A stretch of 64,000 nucleotides of DNA from Oncomelania hupensis (Eukaryota; Mollusca; Gastropoda; Littorinimorpha; Pomatiopsidae). The stretch is taken from contig CM072514.1 in assembly GCA_036898135.1 (NCBI GenBank), forward strand, positions 82,712,433 through 82,776,432. The letters run 5' to 3'. Shown here one piece after another: positions 58,491 through 64,000 of this stretch. The notes under the pieces are model-generated. The model did no database searches. It saw nothing but the letters and a program-made list of their open reading frames with translations, and was not told the origin of the DNA. A program made the position numbers and the translations under genes. Positions within the stretch are counted from its first letter, which is position 1. The number at the start of each line of letters is the position of its first letter.

Positions 58491-59946
58491 GTGTAAATCC
58501 AAGAGCCTTTGGAATGGAAATTAGAGCAGAGAAGACCAAAATGATGACCAACAACACCAATGCAATCAACACGGACATCAAAGTCCAATGGGTCCAGACA
58601 GGAAGTCCTCTCCAGGATCGCACACAAAACTGCTGCCCTGACAAGGTTGAAGTCCATTTCGAAAGATGAGACCATCAGTCTACGTTCCAAGCTAAGGCTG
58701 CTGCGCTCCCTTGCCATCTCCATATTCCTATGCGCTTGTGAAACATGGACCCTAACAGCAGACCTACAATGAAGAATACAAAGCATGTAGGTGAGATGCT
58801 ACAGAAGGCTTCGGGGCATTTTCTATATCCAGCACATCTCCAACGACGAAGTCCGACAGACCATAACACAAGCCATTGAACAACATGATGACATGCTGAC
58901 AGTGGTGAAGAAACGGAAACTCCGATGATAATTATAGCCACATCACCAAAGCATCAGGCTTTGCAAAGACCATCCTGCAAGGCACGGTGAAATGAGGCAG
59001 AAGAAGAGGGAGACAAAACAGAAGTGAAAGGACAACATGCGAGAATGGACTGGCTTGACACTGAAGACAGAGAAAGAAGGAGGACGCTGGTTAAACGATG
59101 ATCTGTTGTGTGCCCCAACGACTTCGACTTACGGGATAGGATTGGATAAGATAGGATAGGATAGGAAGTCCAAGGTATAGCAGCCACAGCATGGCCAATA
59201 CATTAATTATAATCTTGCTGTTGTTGTATCAGTTTTATTCATCAGAAGTTGTACTAGTGACATATAGTCACAATGATAAATTGAACGTATCGTGGCTGTG
59301 TGCAGGTTCCGTAACGGAAGAGAATCCGTATCATGATCTGGAGGAAGTGGCTATCAGTGCCAACGGAGTCAGCTACTCGCCTAGCAACGGCAACCGCCCC
59401 AACCCCTATGACAACCCTTCCCACCTCCCTCCCCCTCTCCCACACTTTCCCAGCGCCTCCTCCTCTCCCTATGACCTCCCCCACAGTGACGGAGAGAACC
59501 CGTTCTCCCTGGCCAGGTCCAACGGAAACGCAGCTAAACTTCCCTCCCCTTACGACATGCCCAGCCCAGAAGGTGATGTGCGTGCTCCTCTGGCTTTCCC
59601 TAACTCCGGCAGCGGCACAGATATGAAGAGCGTATCCCTCTACGACAGGCCCACTGGCAGCGCCGATGCCGCTTCCACGCCTTCCCCTTACGACCGTCCT
59701 TCTAGCTCCACCCCCGCCGCATCCCTTAGCCTTAACGCTAAACACTACGACGTCCCTCGCCCTAACCCTGAGGAGGAGTACACCACTGTGTCTAAGAACG
59801 GCCCAACCGCTCAGCAGTCCCAGGATGACTCTTCGGACAACGACGATGACGACTTTGATTTTGGCGCGGCTCAAGAGGACATAGAACATTTGAGGCGCGA
59901 AGCCCGCGTGAACAGCCAGCTCAACAGCATATCCTCCAAGGCCTAG
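36290..59946 (+). CDS. DSL-domain Notch-ligand-like transmembrane protein (17 exons, 5' incomplete)
   Basis: Joining 17 exons at GT-AG sites gives one 996-codon frame ending in TAG; every junction keeps phase. Seen domains, numbered from the first readable residue: C2/MNNL-like region 1-139, DSL domain with six Cys at 149, 158, 162, 174, 183 and 192, ten EGF repeats about 199-583, a short linker including a 12-residue microexon (585-596), transmembrane helix about 618-641, and a cytoplasmic tail 642-996. C2-DSL-EGF-TM is the known architecture of Delta/Serrate/Jagged ligands, so a cell-surface ligand or receptor role is expected. Seven EGFs (1, 2, 3, 4, 7, 8, 10) have the O-fucose pattern CxxxxS/TC and three (2, 3, 4) the O-glucose pattern CxSxPC. 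The tail is unlike remembered Delta or Jagged tails: it has six YDxP, four NPY and one NPF motif. The signal-peptide exon is missing from this model. I cannot assign it to Delta or Jagged, so no symbol is given. Confidence 0.9.
36936..37068 (+). CDS. Exon B: C2/MNNL-like domain, middle
   Basis: Acceptor TGTGTGCAG and consensus donor GTAAGT. It encodes TTCTYGRYACNSN and a segment ending GITRFD, matching the position of the PCSFGSG and FSFAWP segments of Jagged-type N-terminal domains. Begins with one base completing a Gln codon and ends in phase 0. The next intron (about 2.1 kb) carries the 45-bp minisatellite. Confidence 0.85.
37118..37202 (+). mobile_element. Family C fragment (intron B-C)
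   Basis: GAGAGTATATAAACCAAAGTCTAG to GCACGGACTTAACAGATCCTG, the 5' block of family C. The tail block of the same family (GATCCTG..GGTCAGCGCC..GAGCTGGAAAAGCGC) is at 38935-39000, beyond the minisatellite, as if the array expanded inside the element. Confidence 0.6.
37205..38838. repeat. 45-bp minisatellite with 483-bp higher-order period (intron B-C)
   Basis: About 37 units built on AGCACTCCCAGCAAGCACTC then GGGAGAGTAAGTGTCAGTTA. Variants of about 41 bp lack part of the unit. Rare marker variants recur exactly 483 bp apart (GGATAGTGAG at 37741 and 38224; CAATCGGGAG at 37911 and 38394), showing a block duplication. Confidence 0.95.
39173..39330 (+). CDS. Exon C: C2/MNNL-like domain, end
   Basis: Acceptor TATTCTCAG, donor GTAAGT. 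It encodes KVKLTTEVWDGDTISDDHL, which fits the LLVEAWDSSND strand-loop of Notch-ligand C2 domains, then a linker to the DSL domain. Starts in phase 0 and ends in phase 2. The following intron begins with long (ATC)n tracts. Confidence 0.88.
39386..39604. repeat. (ATC)n microsatellite (intron C-D)
   Basis: Long CAT/ATC array with two ATATC interruptions; further ATC tracts to 39965. Confidence 0.95.
40015..40092. repeat. (AAT)n before the DSL exon
   Basis: Pure AAT array ending 20 bp before the exon D acceptor. Confidence 0.95.
40113..40249 (+). CDS. Exon D: DSL domain
   Basis: Acceptor GGTTGACAG follows a long (AAT)n tract; donor GTAAGT. It encodes the DSL core: YCDAYYYTKNCDVYC, then GGHYTC and KICMRG. 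The CD-YYY-C-C-GHY-C spacing is the DSL signature. The loop that in Jagged1/Delta carries a receptor-contacting Phe just before GH reads DNVGGH here, so that Phe position is Gly. Ends in phase 1. Confidence 0.93.
40365..40652 (+). mobile_element. Family C SINE-like repeat (intron D-E)
   Basis: GAGGATATAAACTGTG, CGTATTCCATCGCAGGGACG, GATCCTGACGCTCATGTCCT and tail AGCTCTTGAGCTGGGAATGC then GCTATATACAAA. The most complete copy in the window. Confidence 0.75.
40655..41043 (+). mobile_element. tRNA-derived SINE, family A (intron D-E)
   Basis: Head GGGGTGGCCTCGTGGCGCAG and box B GGTCGCGGGTTCGATTC, body TTTTCTCCGGGCACTCCGG, tail GGCGCGTATATAGCATCCTG plus (TTA)n. It sits directly on the tail of the family C element. 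Confidence 0.88.
41378..41500 (+). CDS. Exon E: last DSL cysteine and EGF1
   Basis: Acceptor GGTTTCAG, donor GTATGG. It encodes WQGSNCD (sixth DSL Cys) then DVNEC and CTNEPGSYLCSC, the calcium-binding EGF pattern (D-V-N-E-C with C-x-N-x4-Y-x-C). EGF1 stops before its sixth cysteine, which is supplied by the next exon as GKNC. Ends in phase 1. Confidence 0.92.
41911..42436 (+). mobile_element. Unclassified repeat, family B (intron E-F)
   Basis: Starts GGAGTGCCGGGGGTTTCAGT with TATAAATAG and ends GAGTCCGCTGGACCTAAAGC, tail CAATCAATCAATC. Confidence 0.85.
42619..42650 (+). pseudogene. Duplicated start of exon F: relic or alternative terminal exon
   Basis: A TTTATTATGTTTCCTCAG acceptor, closely like that of exon F, is followed by a short reading in the correct phase: GENCDHGNLT then TAG. 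The first 15 or so bases match exon F (GAGAACTGTGACCA versus AAGAACTGTGACCA); after that they diverge. Spliced from exon E it would complete EGF1 and stop. It is either a decayed duplicate or a functional short end exon. Confidence 0.5.
42692..43219 (+). mobile_element. Solo LTR, family L, copy 2, with 5-bp TSD (intron E-F)
   Basis: 528 bp from TGTTACGTTG to GAGTGTAACA, flanked by a perfect ATATG duplication (42687-42691, 43220-43224). It has a TATAAA-like box near 42955 and AATAAA at 43061-43066, in gene sense. It lies between the cryptic exon at 42619 and exon F. Confidence 0.92.
43280..43413 (+). CDS. Exon F: end of EGF1 and EGF2
   Basis: Acceptor TTTCCCCAG, donor GTCAGT. It opens with the last Cys of EGF1 (GKNC), then EGF2 (CHSEPC, CKNNGTC, CTCDYKWEGPTC). 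EGF2 has both O-glucose (CHSEPC) and O-fucose (CKNNGTC) patterns. A degenerate copy of this exon's start lies 661 bp upstream. Confidence 0.92.
44437..45010 (+). mobile_element. CR1/L2-like LINE, RT C-terminal fragment (intron F-G)
   Basis: Reads SVATSLILSRLDYCNS then, after a frameshift, MQRLQLVQNTAARIVLKQKR, LRSLHWLPVEKRLDYKILAL and LWNSLPLSLKQAPSLPSFRK to KAYLF. These are typical of the RT C-terminus of CR1/L2/Jockey-type LINEs. 5' truncated, 3' tail of CATCATCATC near 45085. Confidence 0.85.
45181..45425 (+). CDS. Exon G: EGF3, EGF4 and first Cys of EGF5
   Basis: Acceptor TCCGTGACAG, donor GTAAGT. Two complete EGF repeats: CQSSPC to GVNC, and CDSNPC to GREC. Both show O-glucose and O-fucose consensus patterns. 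The exon ends in DPC plus two bases of the next codon (phase 2), so EGF5 is split across an intron. A broken copy of the exon's 3' end is found about 730 bp downstream. Confidence 0.92.
45500..45590 (+). mobile_element. SINE family A tail fragment (intron G-H)
   Basis: GTGAGCGTGTATGTTGGTAC, GATCGCCGCGCTTTGAGC and AAAGCGCGTATATAGCGTGG, then TTATTATA. Only the 3' part is present. Confidence 0.75.
45645..46032. repeat. GATGTTATGGTTGTTGTTG minisatellite (intron G-H)
   Basis: About 10-12 units of 30-36 bp with ATGAGGATGAGGAGGATGTT; unit length varies. TGG/TTG-rich DNA continues to 46340. Confidence 0.85.
46153..46213 (+). pseudogene. Decayed duplicate of the 3' end of exon G
   Basis: CTGTCCAGTGTGAGGGTGGG and GATTGTCAGATGCTCGAAGA parallel the exon G end (CTGTCCAGTATGAAGGCAGG, AATGTCAGACGCTCAAAGA). 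It carries an in-frame TGA and the donor has become ACGAGTACG. This is a broken partial exon copy in the intron between G and H. Confidence 0.6.
46705..46811 (+). CDS. Exon H: EGF5
   Basis: Acceptor TTTTTTCAG, donor GTATGC. It encodes PNPCVNSGAC, then YNCTCPFGWVGKNC. The Cys2-Cys3 interval ends in Ala rather than Ser/Thr, so there is no O-fucose pattern. Starts by completing a Ser codon and ends in phase 1. Confidence 0.9.
46812..49066. other. Intron H-I (2.25 kb)
   Basis: Holds a family D copy (47155-47440) and the 501-bp inverted-repeat element (48039-48539). Elsewhere T-rich and without recognised features. Confidence 0.6.
48039..48539. mobile_element. 501-bp element with 32-bp perfect terminal inverted repeats
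   Basis: 48039-48070 and 48508-48539 are exact reverse complements, beginning CACAAGTATATCAACTAAC; TGTCGACGTGCG and CGCACGTCGAC also pair just inside. It holds a 73-residue minus-strand frame (48173-48394). Likely a MITE or cut-down DNA transposon; a clear target duplication was not found. Confidence 0.75.
49067..49426 (+). CDS. Exon I: EGF6, EGF7 and EGF8
   Basis: Acceptor GTATATAG with a weak pyrimidine tract; donor GTACGT. Three full EGF repeats: CSLEPC to GKNC, CTEWSPC to DKNC, and CQANPC to GNNC. EGF6 has an enlarged Cys3-Cys4 loop (AWSNGSKSNEYS). It is the largest ectodomain exon. Starts by completing an Asp codon and ends in phase 1. Confidence 0.93.
49427..51166. other. Intron I-J
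   Basis: Contains an ACAATACAACTTTACTGTC motif (50350), a SINE family A tail remnant (50592-50650) and a tRNA-like sequence (50690-50765). Confidence 0.55.
50690..50765 (-). mobile_element. tRNA-like sequence, probable SINE head
   Basis: Minus strand has TAGTTCAAGTGGTACAGCG (box A-like) and CCCAGGTTCGAATCCCG (box B-like), about 72 nt. The acceptor stem does not pair convincingly, so a functional tRNA gene is unlikely. Confidence 0.5.
51167..51394 (+). CDS. Exon J: EGF9 (first Cys lost) and EGF10
   Basis: Acceptor TGATTCCAG, donor GTTAGT just before an in-frame stop. EGF9 starts DPSNMSPC where the other repeats have DxCxxxPC: the first cysteine is Ser (codon TCC, one base from TGC). Its other five cysteines remain. 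EGF10 (CQENNPC to SLHC) is intact. Ends in phase 1. Confidence 0.9.
51860..51895 (+). CDS. Exon K: 36-nt juxtamembrane microexon
   Basis: A very strong pyrimidine tract and acceptor (TTTCTTTCAG) precede 51860 and a good donor GTGAGA follows 51895. It is exactly 36 nt and enters and leaves in phase 1, adding about 12 residues (HANVFVHKGTV core) between EGF10 and the membrane linker. Without splicing at this donor the frame runs to a stop shortly downstream. It could be constitutive or a cassette, since skipping also preserves frame. Confidence 0.65.
51896..54297. other. Intron K-L (2.4 kb)
   Basis: AT-rich; (TTA)n patches 52150-52265, a long (TC)n at 52534-52617, (AAT)n at 53570-53638 and family C tail pieces near 53920-53980 and 54185-54235. 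No coding signal. Confidence 0.6.
54298..54350 (+). CDS. Exon L: extracellular linker
   Basis: Acceptor GTTTTGCAG, donor GTACGT. A small 53-nt exon rich in Gly, Ala and Ser (ALAGQQAGTGKSASSSG). It connects the EGF region to the transmembrane exon; phase 1 in, phase 0 out. Placement rests on phase compatibility with the microexon or exon J upstream and the TM exon downstream. Confidence 0.8.
54616..54688. repeat. (TTA)n microsatellite (intron L-M)
   Basis: Pure TTA array, followed by GTT repeats; GAT-rich DNA continues to the exon M acceptor. Confidence 0.95.
54914..55002 (+). CDS. Exon M: transmembrane helix
   Basis: Acceptor GATGTTTCAG, donor GTTTGT. It encodes INSVAVGVGVG followed by CAVLLVLIVLLLGFLLRR, a clear single-pass helix of about 24 residues with a basic stop-transfer continuing into the next exon (RRQKK). 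The intron just upstream is GAT-repeat rich instead of pyrimidine rich. Confidence 0.9.
55158..55207. repeat. (AATAC)n array (intron M-N)
   Basis: About ten AATAC/ACAAT units followed by ATAATACAACTTCGTGGTCC, a variant of the AACTTTATTGTC motif seen elsewhere. Confidence 0.9.
55374..55496 (+). CDS. Exon N: juxtamembrane cytoplasmic segment
   Basis: Acceptor GGTGATTTCAG, donor GTAACG. It encodes RRQKKDLEKMRNAPDDLHG and ends NDMYNNAR. YNN fits a Grb2-type pYxN SH2 site, by motif only. The preceding intron end is an open, Asp-rich reading in the same frame, so an alternative acceptor could add acidic residues. Confidence 0.88.
55626..56204 (+). mobile_element. Solo LTR, family L, copy 3 (intron N-O)
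   Basis: 579 bp, TGTTACATGTCGG to GAGTGTAACA, with AATAAA near 56056. No clean 5-bp duplication, but AAGTGCTTAT lies close to both ends (55609 and 56219), so a larger flanking repeat may be present. Confidence 0.8.
56205..57282. other. Rest of intron N-O
   Basis: TC/CCTC tract 56495-56665 and a G-rich stretch 56825-56875; otherwise AT-rich without features. Confidence 0.6.
57283..57346. repeat. (GAT)n immediately before exon O acceptor
   Basis: About 21 GAT triplets ending 10 bp from the AG. Reads as poly-Asp in the frame that continues into exon O. Confidence 0.95.
57357..57534 (+). CDS. Exon O: proline-rich and NPY cytoplasmic segment
   Basis: Acceptor CGTTTTCCAG directly after a (GAT)n tract; donor GTCAGC. 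It encodes RPVPPTPTQLP (SH3-type proline motif), VFYPVKP, and PNPYAELDGYL. NPYAEL resembles later NPYHD motifs in exons P and Q. One base in, phase 0 out. Confidence 0.9.
57535..58191. other. Intron O-P
   Basis: GTT-rich tracts (57840-57865) and (TTTA)n near 58100-58120; no coding signal. Confidence 0.6.
58192..58309 (+). CDS. Exon P: NPYHD cytoplasmic segment
   Basis: Acceptor ATTTATTTCAG, donor GTAAGA. It encodes a polar segment ending ENPYHDFGDITRHSMALK. The ENPYHD core is repeated at the start of the last exon, suggesting an old internal duplication. Phase 0 in, phase 1 out. Confidence 0.88.
58500..59166 (+). mobile_element. LINE family 1 fragment in the last intron
   Basis: Plus strand: AAATTAGAGCAGAGAAGACC (EISAEKT region), QEVLSRIAHKTAALTRLKSI, SLAISIFLCACETWTLTADL, then broken frames and a GGATA tail at 59140-59166. 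(AAT)n at 58447-58491 lies just upstream. It sits 140 bp before exon Q in gene sense. Confidence 0.88.
59306..59946 (+). CDS. Exon Q: terminal exon with YDxP array and stop
   Basis: Acceptor CTGTGTGCAG. The 213-residue end begins with ENPYHDLEEV and carries six YDxP motifs: YDNP, YDLP, YDMP, YDRP, YDRP and YDVP (Tyr 818, 839, 866, 896, 912, 931). It also has NPF (848-850), LPPPLP (824-829) and EEYTTV. An acidic cluster (DNDDDDFDFG) and a charged helix-like end follow, closing SISSKA. YDxP is the established Crk SH2-binding pattern seen in p130Cas-type scaffolds. Base composition is much more GC-rich than the flanking introns. Confidence 0.93.
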
Positions 59947-60480
59947 ACCTTGGTTTACTACTGAATCACTAACCACGTGAACGCCGTTTTTATGGGAAAT
60001 TCAGTTTTTGGTAGTCTACCCCCCAAAAAATATTCTGGTTAGAATTAAAATTACAAATTGACAATTTGTGTAATCAGTTTTACATTGTTAGTGTGCTGCA
60101 GAATTGACCGAAGGCATATCAGCCATGACATGATTTTCCATCTGTGATGAGGTTTTCTGTTTTCTCTGTACTTTGTATAATGCTGCAATCATTAGTTCAG
60201 ACTTTCTGCTCGTTTACACAATTCAAACAAATTCAACCTGGAATTTTAATTTGTATTTTTTTCTGCACAATTGTAGATGTGTACATTTTTTTTAAGAAAC
60301 AATTAAGATTTTTTGTGTACTTTGTATAATGCTGCAATCTTAATTTCCGCCTGTCTGCTCGTTCAGACAAAAATTTCCATTTAATTTTTATTTCACTTCG
60401 GAAATGGAAACATGTAATTGTGTAAATAAAAAAATTTAAACGAAAAAGTAAGAGATGTAATAAATTGTACAACTATGGCA
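59947..60480 (+). other. 3' UTR of the DSL gene
   Basis: AT-rich non-coding DNA after the TAG stop. It holds a partial internal repeat: a TTTGTATAATGCTGCAATC unit occurs at about 60173 and again at about 60321, spaced about 150 bp. Poly(A) signal candidates end it near 60430-60465. The extent is inferred. Confidence 0.55.
60425..60430 (+). promoter_or_regulatory. Polyadenylation signal AATAAA (candidate)
   Basis: AATAAA about 480 bp after the stop codon; a second AATAAA-containing stretch follows near 60458. Either could end the transcript. Confidence 0.5.
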
Positions 60481-60623
60481 TTTATTAACGTACAGCTTTT
60501 TTAGTATAATTTAATTTATTTGTTTTTATTAAGTAGAGTATTATTTGAAGAGAAGAAGAGCACGCTTTAACGCCTTAACACAATCATGAATGATAATTCG
60601 CAGAGTGTGTTTTGTTTCCTTTT

Positions 60624-60832
60624 GATAAATTAGAGTACAGCCTCAGCGTCCCCCTGCGTGGGATATCTTTATTGTAAAGTGACTGGCTGGTGGAGAGCTT
60701 TCAGTTTCACCACTAGGGTTGTTTCAGCAGATCTTTTATGCGGATCAGGGGTTGTCCGGTCCTGATTTGGCTCGGAAGAGTCCGCTGGACATAAAGCAAT
60801 AATCATGTAATGTAATGTAATGTAATGTAATG
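60624..60832 (+). mobile_element. Family B repeat, 3' part
   Basis: GATAAATTAGAGTACAGCCT to GAGTCCGCTGGACATAAAGC with a clean (TAATG)n tail at 60805-60832. Confidence 0.85.
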
Positions 60833-61294
60833 TTTCCTTTCAGTTTGAATGATCTTTTTTCCTATGTTTCTATCTATTATACCGCTGCGCTATGGAGGAT
60901 CCACTACCGCTGCGCTATTGAGGATCCTCTATGGAATAAAATTTGCAATTTTATGGAGCACAACTCCATGTCTATAGGCCTACTGTGGGTGTCGTCTACC
61001 TGTGGTTTTATGGTCTCTAAACTTTACATCAATATTGTAAGATTTTTGGTTTTAAATCATTAGATTTTTTTTTTTAAAATTAGTTAGACGTTTTTTGTCA
61101 TTTTAAGTTTAAATGCTTGTTGTTGTGTAGCAATGTTGTTAAATGTATAATAGTTTGTTTTTCTTTAATTTTGGGCTAATCATACTGCATTTTATCGGTA
61201 ACAATTTGATGTTTCCATACAACACGCTAGCTTGTTTTTCAAAGACCTGCACAACATATATATATATTACGAATATTATTGAGAGAGAGAGAGA

Positions 61295-61339
<45 letters not shown>

Positions 61340-62117
61340 GTAGGAATAACTGGAGGGAAGAGAGGTTCGAAATACCAGTAAAGGAACTAGTACGGTAGGG
61401 AACAAGGGTTTTGTAAATAAGAATGCGTGCACTTGAGACAGATATCTTGCCCCAGTGTCTTTCAGCATGAAATTGATATCTTCTATGATTTAAGCACAAT
61501 ATACTACTATAAATTATAAATCACATTTTCAAAGGACAATATTTCAAGACTATTGTTGTTCCTTTATCGTCATAATATAATAATCCGTATGTCGGATTAA
61601 TTAGATTGTTACAACGAAACTCAACTAAAACGAAGTAAAACTTCTGATAATGGGCTGTAACTCTTGCTTCTGTACAGATTTCTTCTTTAAAAAAAAAATT
61701 AAATTAAAGTCGCAGTTATTCCCCTTCGTCTGCTTTCCTTTTAGCATTTCTGGCCGCTTGCAAATCGTTTGATTCTTATCAGGGTCGTTTTGTGTCTGTA
61801 TTTATTATTTGCATGAATAATTACTAATGAAATGTGCCGTAATTGTTGACGGTGCGGTTTAGCTTGCTATGACGGAAATGTGGAGTTTGGGACTTTGTTT
61901 GGTTAAAAGCGTTGTTGTGTTTCAGTTTGCTGCTTCAGTATCAAACTACATACATGAAAAAGTTTGATTTTTTTCATAATTATGTTCAAATTGTGTTCAT
62001 GCCAGCATTCCTTACCCGCTGTTGTGATTTCTATATTCTAAAGTAAAAAATTTAGTAGGCACTTTTTTTTCGGTCTTTGACTCCTATATCTTGATATAAA
62101 TGAATGAATATTGCTAA

Positions 62118-62118
<1 letters not shown>
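60833..62118. other. Intergenic downstream of the DSL gene
   Basis: A tandem CCGCTGCGCTAT..GAGGATCC pair near 60882-60925 and an (AG)n array at 61281-61336. No gene seen. Confidence 0.55.

Positions 62119-62197
<79 letters not shown>
62119..62197. repeat. (TTA)n microsatellite
   Basis: Pure TTA array. Confidence 0.95.
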
Positions 62198-62198
<1 letters not shown>

Positions 62199-62363
62199 GT
62201 ATTAAGAAATAAAACCATAACTTCATTGCTACCTATGTCTGTGAACTATGCAAACACTTTGTGAGACATATTCTTATGAGAAGACAGAGCCTACCTAATT
62301 TGTCAGACTGAAGAAAGTGATTGCTGACCAGTTTAAACAAGAAAAAAAAAAGTTTGAGTAAAC

Positions 62364-63514
62364 CCCCGTGGGGGATGCCGGGGGTTTCAGTATAAATAGT
62401 ATCCCAGCTTTCTGGAAATTTAGAGCTTTAAATTCCCACTGTCGCTGTCTTTCTCCTTTGTTCTTTCTCATTCCTACTCTGTTCTATCAATCTACTATAA
62501 TATCTTCTTCTTCGCTAGACCAGACACCTACCTTTTTTCTTGTAAACTCTTCCGGGACAAAACTCCTCATTTGTGTGTGAGGTCTGTTGGATCAGCTTGG
62601 AAATATTGGATGCTTTCTGCCAGGTGGTCACTGGGGCTGCAAATATTTTGTGTACAATCAAACACGTAAAGTGTGTATGTATTTTTGAGCTCTATGGTTT
62701 TATGAATAAGTATGCCATTTTTAGAGATGAAAGCTACAGCGCTTAGTAGTTAGGTATTATTAAGGCTTTGAGTAGCGATGTTTTAGTTGCGTATGAAGTT
62801 ATGTTGGGTGATTTGGCTTGTCTGTTTTTAAATAACAAAACAATTAGGCCGGAATTTTATAAATTTTATTAATTAGTAACTGTGTGTACATATTTTTAAA
62901 TTTACAAAGAGCGATATAAAGCTGACACTGTGTACATGGCGTGAAAGATGAGTTGAATGCAGTTGTATGTGCATATTATTGTGCTTGTATTGTTATTTAC
63001 TAGTGATAATTGTGTTGTCATATCCTGCTTTTAGCGTTTAGTGTAAATAGGCGCAAGCCTCCTGCACTTTAAATGGAATAAAACAACAACAACACTGGGG
63101 CTTCCTATGATGTTATTATTTGGCAATGTAGGCATTTTATATGTATGTGTTTTGTTGATATGTTATAATGATGTTTATATTCTATTTTGTTTTTGTAAAC
63201 GGGGGTTCGATAAATTAGAGTATAGCCTCAGCGTCCTCTGCGTGAGATGTCTTTATTTTGAAGTGACCGGCTGGTGGAGTGCCTTCAGTGTTGCCAGTGG
63301 GGTTGTTTCGGCAGATCTTTTATGCGGATCAGGGGCGAGTCCTCTTTCAGCGAAGTTGTGGTCTTGATTTTGTGGTCCTGATTCGGCTTTACTGGTCCTG
63401 ATTCGGTTATACTGGTCCTGATTCGGCTATACTGGTCCTGGTTTGGCTATATTGGTCCTGATTTGGCTCGGAAGAGTCCGCTGGACCTAAAGCAATAATC
63501 AGGTAATGTAATGA
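62364..63514 (+). mobile_element. Family B repeat interrupted by an insertion
   Basis: 5' part 62364-62637 (GTGGGGGATGCCGGGGGTTT, TATAAATAG) and 3' part 63093-63514 join cleanly at CACTGGGGC when the insertion is ignored. The 3' part has an extra tandem run of a ~21-bp ACTGGTCCTGATTCGGCTAT unit at 63370-63460. Confidence 0.88.
62638..63092 (+). mobile_element. 455-bp retroposed insertion with 9-bp TSD
   Basis: Flanked by CACTGGGGC at 62629-62637 and 63093-63101. Its 3' end is GGAATAAAACAACAACAA, i.e. a poly(A) signal followed by an ACA tail, as expected for target-primed retroposition. No coding frame recognised, source unknown. Confidence 0.8.
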
Positions 63515-64000
63515 GCAAAAACACAGGGTAGTTATTTGTCTCACTTGAAGCGATGCGCGGGACAACCTCAATCCGAGTTTTATACAAACTTTTTGTCTAC
63601 GTATTTTGTCGTTTCAAACGGATATTAACAATAAACATTTCCAAGTTATAACATTGCATTTGTCTGAAGATTATTTGTTTAGCTTTTTTAACTTGTGTTA
63701 ACACGTTTGATGGGACGAAACAAGATGACTAGATTCACTACTCAAACGTTTTGTTAAGCCAATTCAAGGCACACAGACGTAACAAATTTCTTTTTTGCAA
63801 AAGTTTATTTTTAAAGTTTATTATTATCAGATAAATAGTTATCTTGATTTTAGCGTTATGTGAAAGAGTGACTGCCCATAATTGTGTTGCAGCATGAGAA
63901 AACCAGGCTAAAGTGTCATAATATGAAAAATTACTTATTTATGTATTAACAAAGTACTAAAAATAATCTTCAAAATGCAAAAAAACAAATTGTTTTATCT
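63515..64000. other. Intergenic, nothing recognised
   Basis: AT-rich unique-looking DNA to the window end. Confidence 0.6.

Noticed and set aside
59254..59976. 240-residue minus-strand frame
   Set aside because: Shadow of the GC-rich terminal exon; the plus frame has the phase, acceptor and motif evidence.

Overview
This is animal nuclear DNA, most likely from a lophotrochozoan and probably a gastropod mollusc. The evidence is a split gene with about 17 GT-AG exons, tRNA-derived SINEs, several LINE families, solo LTRs and an extreme load of microsatellites. The species-level guess is inference; the window shows no bacterial operons, CRISPR array or rRNA.

Only one convincing protein-coding gene is present, on the + strand from about 36.3 kb to 59.95 kb (3' UTR to about 60.48 kb). 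Seventeen exons join in a consistent reading phase (2991 nt, 996 codons plus stop). They encode a Notch-ligand-like type I membrane protein: N-terminal C2/MNNL-like domain, complete six-cysteine DSL domain, ten EGF repeats, a 12-residue microexon, one transmembrane helix, and an unusual ~355-residue cytoplasmic tail. The tail carries six YDxP motifs, four NPY motifs, an NPF motif and proline-rich stretches. It looks like a tyrosine-phosphorylation scaffold of the kind that binds Crk-type SH2 adaptors, grafted onto a DSL ectodomain. The first exon (signal peptide) was not securely found.

Layout: 0-35 kb is intergenic and repeat-built. It holds palindromic repeats (1-545, 15.26-15.48, 31.61-31.88 kb), SINEs (2.37, 13.57 and 16.55 kb), one LINE family on both strands (3.2, 4.3-6.8, 8.3-9.0, 11.7, 20.1-22.55 and 30.8 kb) of which two copies are 5'-inverted, a solo LTR (6.9-7.5 kb), long hairpins (3.53, 13.88 and 16.40 kb), a TAGGG-type array (27.2-27.98 kb) and many microsatellites. 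36.3-60.5 kb is the gene; its introns carry a 45-bp minisatellite with a 483-bp higher-order period, SINEs, two solo LTRs, a CR1/L2-like LINE, a 501-bp inverted-repeat element and a LINE fragment just before the last exon. 60.5-64 kb is again repeats, including a ~0.57-kb unclassified family split by a 455-bp insertion with a 9-bp target duplication.

The most interesting points are the DSL/EGF protein with its YDxP tail, and a possible alternative end after EGF1 (cryptic acceptor plus stop, just upstream of a sense solo LTR with a poly(A) signal) that would give a secreted C2-DSL-EGF1 form. All assignments come from reading the sequence and remembered family patterns; no database search was run.
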